The notes beneath the pieces were generated by a model. That model was not told the DNA's origin. It saw nothing but the letters and a program-made list of their open reading frames with translations, and made no database searches. Shown in pieces: positions 25,003 to 32,926 of a stretch of DNA of 64,000 nucleotides. Origin of the DNA: Microvirga alba. Its GTDB lineage: Bacteria > Pseudomonadota > Alphaproteobacteria > Rhizobiales > Beijerinckiaceae. The translations under genes were made by a program, and so were the position numbers. The stretch's first letter is position 1, and every line of letters begins with the position of its first letter. The stretch spans positions 1 to 64,000 of the forward strand of contig NZ_JADQDO010000001.1 in NCBI RefSeq assembly GCF_015694465.1, given 5' to 3'.

Positions 25003-25458
25003 ATGCGCGTCGCGACCTGCACCATGATCTTGGCCTCACTCTCGCTTGGAGCCTGCGCGACGGTGACGCGCGGAACCACGGCGCAGGTGACCTTCACCTC
25101 CGAGCCGCCGGCGGCGATGCGGACCTCGACCGGGCTGACCTGCCCGACGACGCCGTGCACGCTCGAAATCGGCCGTAAGGCGGAATTCGTCGCGACGTTC
25201 TCTCAACCTGGCTATCACAGCCAGGACGTTGCGGTGCAGACGCGTGTCGCGGGCGGCGGCGCCGCCGGTTTTGCAGGCAACGTGCTCGTGGGCGGTCTCG
25301 TCGGCATGGCGGTGGATGCCTCGACAGGCTCCACCCTCGAGCATTATCCCAACCCGGTCCACGCCAGCCTCGTGCCGCTCGCCCTCTCGAAGAATCGCGC
25401 CCGCAAGCAGCCGCAGCCCAAGGGCCCGGTGCGCGAGGACGCAAGCCCGACCTCGTAA
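25003..25458 (+). CDS. Lipoprotein with PEGA-like domain
   Basis: A 151-residue lipoprotein. The signal MRVATCTMILASLSLGACA ends in the lipobox LGAC, so Cys17-18 should be lipidated. The mature part reads TVTRGTTAQVTFTSEPPAAM, then TCPTTPCTLEIGRKAEFVATFSQPGY, which is a PEGA-like beta domain. A Gly/Ala-rich hydrophobic stretch follows (GFAGNVLVGGLVGMAVDAS), similar to a glycine-zipper segment. The tail is basic and Pro-rich. Similar envelope lipoproteins are widespread in Hyphomicrobiales. Start is ATG 25003, not the longer in-frame reading. Confidence 0.75.
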   Translation: MRVATCTMILASLSLGACATVTRGTTAQVTFTSEPPAAMRTSTGLTCPTTPCTLEIGRKAEFVATFSQPGYHSQDVAVQTRVAGGGAAGFAGNVLVGGLVGMAVDASTGSTLEHYPNPVHASLVPLALSKNRARKQPQPKGPVREDASPTS

Positions 25459-25767
25459 GCGGCCTCATCGGTGGGTGAGGGCTCCCTGACGCTGAAATTG
25501 CAGCTCATGGGGCCCGCTACGGCTGAGTTGCCCCTTGGGCGCATTGACAGTTGCCATGATAATAAGGGTTTCCGAGGGGCTTGCCTTGCAATTGCCTTAA
25601 GTCGCCCCTATATCACCGTATCGACTTTGGCCGGACAACTGGTCTGCTTCGCCTTTTACTTTCAGGCGCATGCTCCGACTTTCTCTCCAAACTTCGACAA
25701 GAGGCGCGGCCCCGCTTCGTTGTGGGGAAGCGCGCATGCGCATACTGAAACCTGAAAGGACTTCCCG
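25459..25767 (+). promoter_or_regulatory. cspA leader and putative promoter (309 bp)
   Basis: A sigma70-like promoter is visible: TTGCAA (25586-25591), 17-bp spacer, TATATC (25609-25614). Transcription from about 25620 would give a ~145-nt 5' UTR, the usual length of cold-shock mRNA leaders. No cold-box sequence was matched with confidence. Confidence 0.5.
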
Positions 25768-25977
25768 ATGATCACGGGCACTGTGAAATTCTACAACGAT
25801 CAAAAAGGCTTCGGCTTCATTCAGCCTGACGATGGCAGCAAGGATGTGTTCGTTCACGCCACCGCGCTCGAGCGCGCTGGCATGCGCGGCCTCGTCGAGG
25901 GCCAGAAGGTTGCCTTCGACACCCAGGAAGACCGCCGGACCGGCAAGATCGCGGTTGGCAACATCCAAACCGCCTAA
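25768..25977 (+). CDS. cspA: Cold-shock protein, CspA family
   Basis: A 69-residue OB-fold nucleic-acid chaperone. RNP1 is KGFGFIQ and RNP2 is VFVHATAL, both intact with the stacking aromatics. The family melts RNA secondary structure and can act as a transcription antiterminator. It is the first gene of a translation-related cluster. A ribosome site (GAAAGGA) precedes the ATG. Two hairpins follow the stop. Confidence 0.97.
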   Translation: MITGTVKFYNDQKGFGFIQPDDGSKDVFVHATALERAGMRGLVEGQKVAFDTQEDRRTGKIAVGNIQTA

Positions 25978-25991
25978 TCTCATTGAGATCT

Positions 25992-26050
25992 GACAGCCCG
26001 TTTTTTCGGGCTGTCTCTCAAAGCCGTTCCGTCGCGGGGCGGCTTTTTTT
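25992..26050 (+). terminator. Tandem hairpins and intrinsic terminator between cspA and infA
   Basis: Hairpin 1 has arms GACAGCCCG (25992-26000) and CGGGCTGTC (26007-26015) with a T6 loop. Hairpin 2 runs 26020-26046 with up to 12 pairs (AAAGCCG… against …CGGCTTT, inner pairs including G-U) and loop TCG, followed by T-rich sequence (TTTTTTTGTTTT). Hairpin 2 is a convincing rho-independent terminator. Confidence 0.85.
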
Positions 26051-26090
26051 GTTTTCAGTCACCATTTTCAATCACCATGGAGAGCTTCAA

Positions 26091-26366
26091 ATGGCCAAGG
26101 AAGAACTGATCACCTTCGAAGGTGAAGTCACCGAGATCCTGCCTGATGCTCGCTTTCGCGTAAGGCTGGAGAGCGGACACGAGATCGTGGCCTATACAGC
26201 CGGCAAGATGAAGAAGAACCGTATCAAGACGCTGGCCGGCGATCACGTCACCGTCGAGATGTCGCCTTATGACCTCGATAAGGGCCGCCTCATTTTCCGC
26301 CACAAGGACGCTGGCTCCGGTGGTCCTCGCCCTGCCGCGCGCCGCCCCCAGTTTCGCCGCCGGTAA
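26091..26366 (+). CDS. infA: Translation initiation factor IF-1 paralogue with basic C-terminal tail
   Basis: A 91-residue S1/OB-fold protein. The IF-1 signature is present ([53 protein letters not shown]). Usual IF-1 length is 72; here ~20 extra residues rich in Arg/Pro/Gly follow ([14 protein letters not shown]), suggesting extra RNA contact. It may be a second, cold-adaptive IF-1; whether a canonical copy exists elsewhere cannot be seen. A GGAGAG ribosome site is 6 nt before the ATG. It begins 36-40 nt after the terminator T-tract. Confidence 0.93.
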   Translation: MAKEELITFEGEVTEILPDARFRVRLESGHEIVAYTAGKMKKNRIKTLAGDHVTVEMSPYDLDKGRLIFRHKDAGSGGPRPAARRPQFRRR

Positions 26367-26407
26367 TACACTGCCGGTCGGCTGGTATTAGCGAGGCGGA
26401 GGGTCCG

Positions 26408-26671
26408 ATGACCGAGAAAGCTTGGACATTCGAAGCAGGCGACCGTGTGCCTAAATGGCTGATGCGCCAGAGGAATTGCGTTTTGCGCTTCGGTCGCGAT
26501 GCAGTCGTGGTGGAGAGCCGGGGCCAGTATCAGCTTTATCCGATGAGCCCGATGGAGGCTCACGATACGCTGATCCTGGCTGAGATCATCAACCAACGAA
26601 TGGATTCGGAGGTCGAGCACGTGCTTCCGATCAAAACCCACATCACGCCCAGACGCATTTCCTTAAACTGA
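26408..26671 (+). CDS. Small protein of unknown function in the cspA-infA cluster (87 residues)
   Basis: Strong ribosome site GGAGGG 4-5 nt before the ATG. The sequence begins AWTFEAGDRVPKWLMRQRNCVL and continues with FGRDAVVVESRGQYQLYPMSPMEAHDTLILAEI. The first half is beta-rich and basic, the second helical. No family is recognised. It lies 41 nt after infA and 21 nt before the next gene, so it is likely co-transcribed; by association it may bind RNA or ribosomes. Confidence 0.75.
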   Translation: MTEKAWTFEAGDRVPKWLMRQRNCVLRFGRDAVVVESRGQYQLYPMSPMEAHDTLILAEIINQRMDSEVEHVLPIKTHITPRRISLN

Positions 26672-26692
26672 CCTGATCGAGAGAACATCGCG

Positions 26693-26908
26693 ATGCTTCA
26701 CAAATTCAACCTTGGCCAACTCGTCCGTGCGAGCGGCTCACGCTTTCACGATCGTACGAACGGCGTGTATGAAGTGGTGCGCCTGATGCCGGAGAGCAAC
26801 GGCGAGGTGGGTTACCGCATCAAGGATGTCAGCAATTCGAGCGAGCGCGCGGTGGGTGAGTCGGAGATACAGTCTGCCGCCAACGGAAAACTTCCCTCCG
26901 CCGACTGA
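26693..26908 (+). CDS. Small protein of unknown function in the cspA-infA cluster (71 residues)
   Basis: The sequence MLHKFNLGQLVRASGSRFH…NGVYEVVRLMPE…VGYRIKDVSNSSERAVGESE looks like a small SH3/KOW-like beta barrel: a FNxGQxV opening, a Y-x-V-V strand and a Y-R-I-K strand. Similar short proteins occur in Hyphomicrobiales without a function. The start is ATG 26693 with a weak GAGAG site. It follows the 87-residue gene closely. Confidence 0.75.
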   Translation: MLHKFNLGQLVRASGSRFHDRTNGVYEVVRLMPESNGEVGYRIKDVSNSSERAVGESEIQSAANGKLPSAD

Positions 26909-27236
26909 CGTGCTTCCGCTGCGGAAATGGTCTGGCCTGTCATCGATCCATACCCGGAGCCTGCCTTATTCAGGTCGTTGGAATTGACTAAGGTCTCTGC
27001 ACACCCCATGAAGACCGCCTGACCTAACGGGCAATTTCACTTTCGGCACCTTCATCACGCCCTCGCTTGCGCTGACGCTCAGCTTCTTGAGCCAAGCTCG
27101 ATGGATGCAGTGCCAACCGACGAAACCCAACGATGCTCCGCCTTCACGAAGGAGGGCGGACACAGCTTCACAAACCGGCGCGGTTTACAGTGGCGTTCGC
27201 CACCATGCGTCGGCAACCATGAGATTGGATACAGCT
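26909..27236. other. 328-bp gap before rpsU
   Basis: No convincing gene. Frames on both strands are open in parts but lack ribosome sites and domain features. A short hairpin (TTCC/GGAA) occurs near 26912. It should hold the rpsU leader or promoter, which I cannot pinpoint. Confidence 0.5.
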
Positions 27237-27545
27237 TTGCAGGTATTAGTTCGCGACAACAACGTCGACCAGGCTCTCCGGGTCCTCAAGAAGAAGATGC
27301 AGCGCGAAGGCGTCTTCCGCGAGATGAAACAGCGCAAGGCCTATGAAAAGCCGTCCGAACGCAAGACGCGCGAGAAGGCGGAAGCGGTCCGCCGCGCCCG
27401 TAAAGCGGCCCGCAAGCAGGCCATTCGCGAGGGACTGATCGCGGCTCCCAAGCCGAAGCCCCGCTTCGCCGCAGGAGGCCCGCGTCGGCCCGCGAGCGGT
27501 GCCAGCGCCGGTCCGCGCCCGCAGGCGGCCGAGCCCAAGGTCTAA
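27237..27545 (+). CDS. rpsU: 30S ribosomal protein S21
   Basis: The conserved S21 start [20 protein letters not shown] follows immediately after a TTG at 27237. That TTG is therefore the likely start codon; an ATG six codons earlier (27219) is the alternative. The basic core [20 protein letters not shown] is typical. The protein is 102 residues, longer than the usual ~70, because of a C-terminal Ala/Pro/Arg-rich tail ([17 protein letters not shown]), common in Hyphomicrobiales. S21 sits near the anti-Shine-Dalgarno of 16S rRNA and promotes initiation. Confidence 0.93.
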   Translation: MQVLVRDNNVDQALRVLKKKMQREGVFREMKQRKAYEKPSERKTREKAEAVRRARKAARKQAIREGLIAAPKPKPRFAAGGPRRPASGASAGPRPQAAEPKV

Positions 27546-27608
27546 GGCAGGTTTAAGGAAAGCCCGATGGGGTCGACGTTACGTGTCGACCCCCGGTCTT
27601 GAAAGCGA

Positions 27609-29252
27609 TCAGTCGCCGGTCGGCTTCTGCAACTGCTCCATCACCTGATCGATCGAGAAGCTCGCAGCCTTCTGGCGCGGCGGATAGTCCTTGAACGTTG
27701 CAAGGAACCGGCCGACATAAGCCTGCGCTGGAACCAGCATGAAAGCATGGTCCAGCATCCAATCGTTATAGGTGTTGGACGTGATCTGGGCCCGCTCGTA
27801 GGGATCGAGCCGGAGATTGAAGATCAGCGGCACCCGCAGGCGCGTAAACGGCTCGCGCCACACCTGGAGCGTTCCCTCCGCCCTTTGTTCCAGGAACACG
27901 AATTTCCAGTTGTCGTAGCGCAGGCCGGTCAGATCGCCGTCGTCGGAGAAATAGAAGAAGTCCTTGCGCGCGCTCTTGTCGTCGCCGCCGGTCAGATAGG
28001 CAAGCTGGTTGTATCCGTCGAGATGCACCTTGTAGGTCATGTTGCCGATCTTGTAGCCGCTCAGCAGCTTCTCCTTGATGTCCGGCGCGCCCGCCGCCGC
28101 AAGCAGAGTCGGTATCCAGTCGAGATGGGAGATGATCCCGTTCGAGACGCTGCCCGGCTTGATCCTGCCCGGCCACCGGACCATGGCCGGCACCCGGTAG
28201 GCGCCCTCCCAGTTCGAGTTCTTCTCATTGCGGAATGGCGTCATGGCCCCATCCGGCCACGAATTCATGTGTGGACCGTTATCGGTCGAATACATGACGA
28301 AGGTGTTGTCCTCGATGCCGAGTTCCTTAATCTTGGCCAGCACTGTCCCGACGTTCTTGTCGTGGTCGATCATCGTATCGGCATAAGGCCCCAACCAGCG
28401 CCCCGCCTGGCCGAGGCTCTCGGGCTTGGTATGAGTGCGGAAATGCATGTGGGTGAAGTTCACCCAGAGAAACACGGGCTTGTTGGCCTTCACCTGCTTT
28501 TCGAGAAACTCGGCTGACCGCGCGGCGATGTCGTCGTCGATGGTTTCCATCCGCTTTCTCGTCAGCGGGCCGGTGTCCTCGATGCGCTGCGTGCCGTCGG
28601 GATTGGCGAAGCTGTGGATGACCCCGCGCGGACCGAAATTCTTGCGGAAGTTCGGGAATTCCGGATCGTTGGCTTTCGGATAGTCGGGAAGCTCGGGTTC
28701 TTCCTCGGCATTGAGATGATACAGGTTGCCGTAGAATTCATCGAACCCATGAGCCGTCGGCAGCATCTCGTCCTTGTCGCCGAGGTGGTTCTTGCCGAAT
28801 TGCCCGGTCGCGTAGCCCTGTGGCTTCAGGAGTTCGGCCAATGTCGGATCTTCTTTCCGCAGGCCAAGATCGGCCCCCGGAAGCCCGACCTTGCTGAGGC
28901 CCGTGCGGAACACGCTCTGGCCCGTGATGAAGGCCGCGCGTCCCGCAGTGCAGCTCTGCTCGCCGTAATAGTCGGTGAAGATCACACCTTGCTGGGCAAT
29001 CGAGTCGATGTTGGGCGTGCGGTATCCCATCAGCCCGTTCGTGTAGGCGCTGACATTCGACTGGCCAATATCGTCGCCCCAGATGATGACGATGTTGGGC
29101 TTCCTCGCATCCTGAGCCGCCGCGTTCTGCGAGCCGAGAAAGGCCGGCAGGGCCAGAAAACCCAGCCCGAGCAGGGCGAACCGGCAGCGCTTCGCGCGCA
29201 TCGCTTTTGCGAACGGCCCGGCGCCGTCCGTTGAATAGTCAAGCTTCGACAT
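27609..29252 (-). CDS. Arylsulfatase, formylglycine type, exported
   Basis: A 547-residue sulfatase. The N-terminus has a basic leader and hydrophobic signal (FALLGLGFLALPAFLGSQNAAA), so it is exported. Calcium-site aspartates are in IVIIWGDDIGQSN. The modified Cys is C101 in QSCTAGRAAFITG, the C-x-A-x-R variant of the formylglycine motif. GQFGKNHLGD and YSTDNGPHMNSWPDG carry further active-site residues. The start could be the inner ATG at codon 18. It probably hydrolyses organic sulfate esters in the periplasm. A formylglycine-generating enzyme is not in the window. Confidence 0.93.
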   Translation of the reverse strand: MSKLDYSTDGAGPFAKAMRAKRCRFALLGLGFLALPAFLGSQNAAAQDARKPNIVIIWGDDIGQSNVSAYTNGLMGYRTPNIDSIAQQGVIFTDYYGEQSCTAGRAAFITGQSVFRTGLSKVGLPGADLGLRKEDPTLAELLKPQGYATGQFGKNHLGDKDEMLPTAHGFDEFYGNLYHLNAEEEPELPDYPKANDPEFPNFRKNFGPRGVIHSFANPDGTQRIEDTGPLTRKRMETIDDDIAARSAEFLEKQVKANKPVFLWVNFTHMHFRTHTKPESLGQAGRWLGPYADTMIDHDKNVGTVLAKIKELGIEDNTFVMYSTDNGPHMNSWPDGAMTPFRNEKNSNWEGAYRVPAMVRWPGRIKPGSVSNGIISHLDWIPTLLAAAGAPDIKEKLLSGYKIGNMTYKVHLDGYNQLAYLTGGDDKSARKDFFYFSDDGDLTGLRYDNWKFVFLEQRAEGTLQVWREPFTRLRVPLIFNLRLDPYERAQITSNTYNDWMLDHAFMLVPAQAYVGRFLATFKDYPPRQKAASFSIDQVMEQLQKPTGD

Positions 29253-29578
29253 ATGCTACCACCCTCCGTGACAAACGACTTGCTTCAAGGCGTCTTTCGA
29301 CATCGCTCTGCAGGCGATTGACGGGAGACCCGCTCCGGCTTGCGGGCGTGAACGACAACAGGGTGGTGAGTTGCTCCGTGGATGCAGGCCGCGACCATTG
29401 GCGGCATTGTAGGGAGCGTTGAAGGCTGAGCTGTTGATTTATCGCAAAGTTTGGAGACCACGCTCTGCGAGGAGCAAGCCTTGTTTGATCGCGGCGCTGC
29501 GCTACCGTCTTGACCGATCCGCCGGCCGCACGGGAATTTCGCACTCAACGGATTCCGCGCGCGACCAGCGTTTAGTCC
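29253..29578. other. 326-bp intergenic region
   Basis: Lies between the arylsulfatase start and the FAD-oxidase stop, both on the minus strand. It must contain the sulfatase promoter. No clear gene, repeat or terminator is seen. Confidence 0.5.
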
Positions 29579-31000
29579 CTATTTCGGTTTCACGTTCTGG
29601 TTCATGCGGAAGAGGTTGTCCGGATCGTAGCGCCGTTTGACCTCGGCAAGCCGCCGATAGTTGCCGCCATAGGCTGCTTCAACGCGGTCGTTCTCGTCTT
29701 CCGGCATGAAGTTGATGTAGGCGGTTTGAGCGGCGAAAGGCTTGGCAGTTTCGAAGATATGGCGTGCCCAGCCGATACACGCCCAGTCCATATCCGGTTC
29801 GCGCCAGCGTGCGTGCACGTTCATGACGAAATGTGAACTTCGCTGCGGAAAAGCGGTTTCGTCAGCGGCGATACGGCCGGCTGCTCCGCCGACATGCCCG
29901 ATAAAGATTTCGCATTCCGGTCCGGGTAGTTCGCGAACCGCATCGATCAGGATTCCGATCGTCGCGTCGGAGAGCTTCGTGAAATCGAGGCTCTTCCAGT
30001 AATTGCGGGCGCCGGGAGTCAACAGGGGATCGAGTGCCTGCTGCCAGCCGGCAAAGGGATTGGGGCCGACAACGTCGGCGATCGGCGTGCCAATCGAACG
30101 CAGCTTGGCTGTCGCCTTGTCACCAGCCGCGAGATCGCCGCAATAGCACATGGCGAGAATCAAAATCTCCTTGCCATGCCACTCCACCGGAAGAAACGGC
30201 AGCGGCGGCGCCTGTCGCATCACCGCCCAGCAGGTCAGCTCGTCCGGGGCCGTTTCGAGAACCTTCCGGTATTGCTCGAGAACCGTCTGCGCGTCGTCGA
30301 ACGGATGCACGACGAACCCCGCGATGACCTGTGGCCCGAGTTCGTGAAGATTGAATTCGAAAGACGTGACGACGCCAAAATTACCGCCGCCGCCCCGAAG
30401 CGCCCAGAACAGGTCGGGGTTTTCGGTCGCGCTTGCGCGCGCCAACTCGCCGTTCGCCGTCACGACGTCCGCCGACACGAGGTTGTCGATCGTCAGGCCA
30501 AACTTGCGCGTGATCCAGCCGAATCCACCGCCAAGCGTGAGCCCGGCAATGCCGGTCGTGGAGTTGATCCCGGTCGGCAACGCCAGTCCGTAAGATTGTG
30601 TCTCCTTGTCGACATCGGCCAGCGTCGCCCCCGGCGCCACCCACGCCCGTTTCGCGCCCGCATCCACCCGCACCGATTTCATCTGCGACAGATCGATCAT
30701 CAGCCCACCGTCACAGACGGCGTTGCCGGCAATGTTGTGCCCGCCGCCACGCACTGCCACGAGCAACTGGTTGTCGCGCGCAAATCGCACCGCGTTGACA
30801 ACGTCGGCAGCGTCCGCGCATCGCACGATCAGGGCGGGCCTGCGGTCGATCATCGCGTTCCAGATCGCGCGCACCTCGTCATAGGACGCATCGCTCGCAT
30901 CCAGCACGGTGCCACTCAATTGCGCCGCCAGCGCTTCGATCGCCGCTGCGCTAACCGCCGTCTTTCCTGCCTTCAGATTCGTGAGGGTCATATCGTTCAT
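29579..31000 (-). CDS. FAD-linked oxidase, berberine-bridge/VAO family
   Basis: A 473-residue flavoprotein of the PCMH/berberine-bridge class. H88 in VAVRGGGHNIAGN is the expected covalent FAD site. TGIAGLTLGGGFGWITRKFG lacks the second attachment Cys, so flavin is probably singly linked. ALRGGGGNFGVVTSFEF and the C-terminal YNFMPEDE/NYRRLAEVKRRYDPDNLF blocks complete the family. Start is ATG 31000 with GGGAGC ahead; a longer frame to 31117 is rejected. Members oxidise alcohols, sugars or alkaloids; substrate unknown. No signal peptide, so cytoplasmic. Confidence 0.9.
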   Translation of the reverse strand: MNDMTLTNLKAGKTAVSAAAIEALAAQLSGTVLDASDASYDEVRAIWNAMIDRRPALIVRCADAADVVNAVRFARDNQLLVAVRGGGHNIAGNAVCDGGLMIDLSQMKSVRVDAGAKRAWVAPGATLADVDKETQSYGLALPTGINSTTGIAGLTLGGGFGWITRKFGLTIDNLVSADVVTANGELARASATENPDLFWALRGGGGNFGVVTSFEFNLHELGPQVIAGFVVHPFDDAQTVLEQYRKVLETAPDELTCWAVMRQAPPLPFLPVEWHGKEILILAMCYCGDLAAGDKATAKLRSIGTPIADVVGPNPFAGWQQALDPLLTPGARNYWKSLDFTKLSDATIGILIDAVRELPGPECEIFIGHVGGAAGRIAADETAFPQRSSHFVMNVHARWREPDMDWACIGWARHIFETAKPFAAQTAYINFMPEDENDRVEAAYGGNYRRLAEVKRRYDPDNLFRMNQNVKPK

Positions 31001-31324
31001 GGTTCGCTCCCGAATTGGTGGTGAACCTCTGCCCGCGGCCGGCATTTTGCGCTTGCCCGGTACCCTGCGCAAGGCGGTAGCGCGACATCTGATTGTGTGT
31101 CCTGAAGTGCTGCACAACGCTACACCTTGAGGGTGACGTTGGCAGAAAAAACAATCCTAGGACAAGATGCATTTCGCCGTTATTCGCGTAGCCTGTCCCG
31201 GACCGAATAAGAAGCAAGTCGTCGACACGCTGCTCTGTCACAATCGACATGAGATGTCGGTGTCTCTGCCGTAGATGGCGCAGGGCCAAGTGTAGCCTTG
31301 CGCCATTGCCCACGAGACCGGCGT
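31001..31324. other. 324-bp intergenic region
   Basis: Upstream of the FAD-oxidase gene and downstream of the RTX gene, both minus strand. No gene, strong hairpin or clear promoter is recognised. Confidence 0.5.
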
Positions 31325-32926
31325 TCAGGCGAACCAGAAATCGCTCGCCTTGAGGTGCGTTACACCTTTGACGGTGATGTCGTCGTTGGCGTCGAAACGG
31401 ATGACGCTGTTGCAGCCGACCGTTTCGATGGTCAGGTCACCAAAGCCGTGGATGTTGGTAAACGCGGTCAGGTCCATCTTGTCCTTGCCGGTTTGGAAAT
31501 CGGCGATGGTGTCATGCCCGTTGGGTGGTGCGAACACAAACACATCTGCGCCGGAACCGCCGATGAAGCTGTCGTTGCCGGTGCCGCCGACCAGCGTGTC
31601 ATTGCCACTGCCGCCATCGAGGACGTTGTTTGTGCCGCCGATCACGGTGAGTCGGTCATTCCCAGAGCCGCCGCAGAGAAAGCTCGTGCCGGCGACCGAG
31701 TCAGCCGCCACCGTCGCCGTCAGCGTGTCATTGCCATCGCCGCCGTTGAGATGGTTCTCGGCCGTGGAACCATCCGTCACACTGGTTGCGGTTGTCACCC
31801 TCAGGAAGGCCGCGAGCGCATCGTCGCCGGCTCCTCCGTTCAGAATATTCGACAGGTGGAACAGATCCACCGCTAATGCCCCACCGATGACCAAAGAATC
31901 GATACTGGCACTCAGAACGTCCCGTCCCGTACCGCCTTCCAGGTGGTTCACGGCCCGGACATGTTGACCGTCCGCGTTCGACACCGCCGTGAGATTGTCG
32001 TTCCCACTCCCGCCATTCAAGTAATTGGTGACATCGGAGATGCCATTCCGGAAAGCCGCATCGTGGGTCGCCATCAGAGTGTCGTTACCCTCGTCGCCCC
32101 ACAGTTCGTTGACACCGACAGCCGTGCTGTCATTCGAGTTTTCTGTAGCGTGTGCACTAATGACATCGTTGCCGCGGCCGCCGTGGATGGAGTTCTTCGC
32201 GAGTTGAGGGAACAGCGCGTCGCCAATAGCTGTGGCGTCAATGACGTCATTGCCGTCGCCACCGTCGATGTCATTGATGACTGTAGCGTTGCTTGAAGTG
32301 TGATCCGGGCGCGCGAAGGCGGTAATGTTGTCGTTGCCCGACCCGCCGTGGATATGGTTCATAACAATGTTGGTGCCGACCGCACCGGTTGCATCCGCGG
32401 TGGCATTGATGGTGTCGTTACCGCTGCCACCGTACACATCAGTCTTTAGGGTCGCGCTTGCACCTGTAGGTCCGCCGACATTGGCGGTCGCGTTGATGAT
32501 GTCGTTGCCGGAGCCGCCGTCGCTCAGGACGTCCGCTGTTAGAACTTGCTGAAAGGTGGTCGGCACTCCGGCCTGAACGGTCACAGTCGAATCGAGGGTG
32601 TCGTTGCCTGCCCCGCCGAGCTGGATGGCCAGTCCATGCACCGGCTCCTGGTCCGGCGCCACGACGGTGTCCTTCGTGGTCAGCGCATCGTTGCCGCGTC
32701 CCCCTACCAGCGCCGTGCGGTTGAACATACTGCTCAGGTCGTCGTTGCCGCCCAGCCCGAACACGAGATCGCCGTCGGCCGCCGCGGCGAGCGTGTCGTT
32801 GCCGTTGGTGCCGATGATCTTATTGTGGATGGGGTGGATCAGGGAAAGCCAGTCCATCGACGTGGCATTCTTCCGGATGTGTGTATGGTCCGCGCCATTC
32901 GTGTCCTTGTCATTGAAGGTCGCCAT
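31325..32926 (-). CDS. RTX-type calcium-binding protein with ~28-residue repeats
   Basis: A 533-residue protein without a Sec signal, starting at ATG 32926 behind AAGGAG. After ~45 residues it is repetitive: about eleven units begin with GGxGNDxI/LxA and recur every 24-33 residues, with a variable middle and an Asn-x-(I/L) strand before the next unit. This is longer than the 9-residue RTX period. Only the last units (~residues 430-460, GGSGNDTLVGGTGNDSFIGG) are classic tandem nonapeptides. The C-terminus (DVFVFAPPNGHDTIADFQTG…DLTAF) is a typical type-I secretion end. It has no enzymatic domain; a structural, adhesive or surface role is likely. Confidence 0.88.
   Translation of the reverse strand: MATFNDKDTNGADHTHIRKNATSMDWLSLIHPIHNKIIGTNGNDTLAAAADGDLVFGLGGNDDLSSMFNRTALVGGRGNDALTTKDTVVAPDQEPVHGLAIQLGGAGNDTLDSTVTVQAGVPTTFQQVLTADVLSDGGSGNDIINATANVGGPTGASATLKTDVYGGSGNDTINATADATGAVGTNIVMNHIHGGSGNDNITAFARPDHTSSNATVINDIDGGDGNDVIDATAIGDALFPQLAKNSIHGGRGNDVISAHATENSNDSTAVGVNELWGDEGNDTLMATHDAAFRNGISDVTNYLNGGSGNDNLTAVSNADGQHVRAVNHLEGGTGRDVLSASIDSLVIGGALAVDLFHLSNILNGGAGDDALAAFLRVTTATSVTDGSTAENHLNGGDGNDTLTATVAADSVAGTSFLCGGSGNDRLTVIGGTNNVLDGGSGNDTLVGGTGNDSFIGGSGADVFVFAPPNGHDTIADFQTGKDKMDLTAFTNIHGFGDLTIETVGCNSVIRFDANDDITVKGVTHLKASDFWFA

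Noticed and set aside
25544..25565. TTGACA followed by TAATAA as a cspA promoter
   Set aside because: The spacer is only 10 bp; the TTGCAA-17-TATATC pair downstream is better.
26966..27163. Minus-strand 65-codon frame in the rpsU leader, considered as a broken transposase
   Set aside because: No recognisable transposase motif and no terminal repeats.
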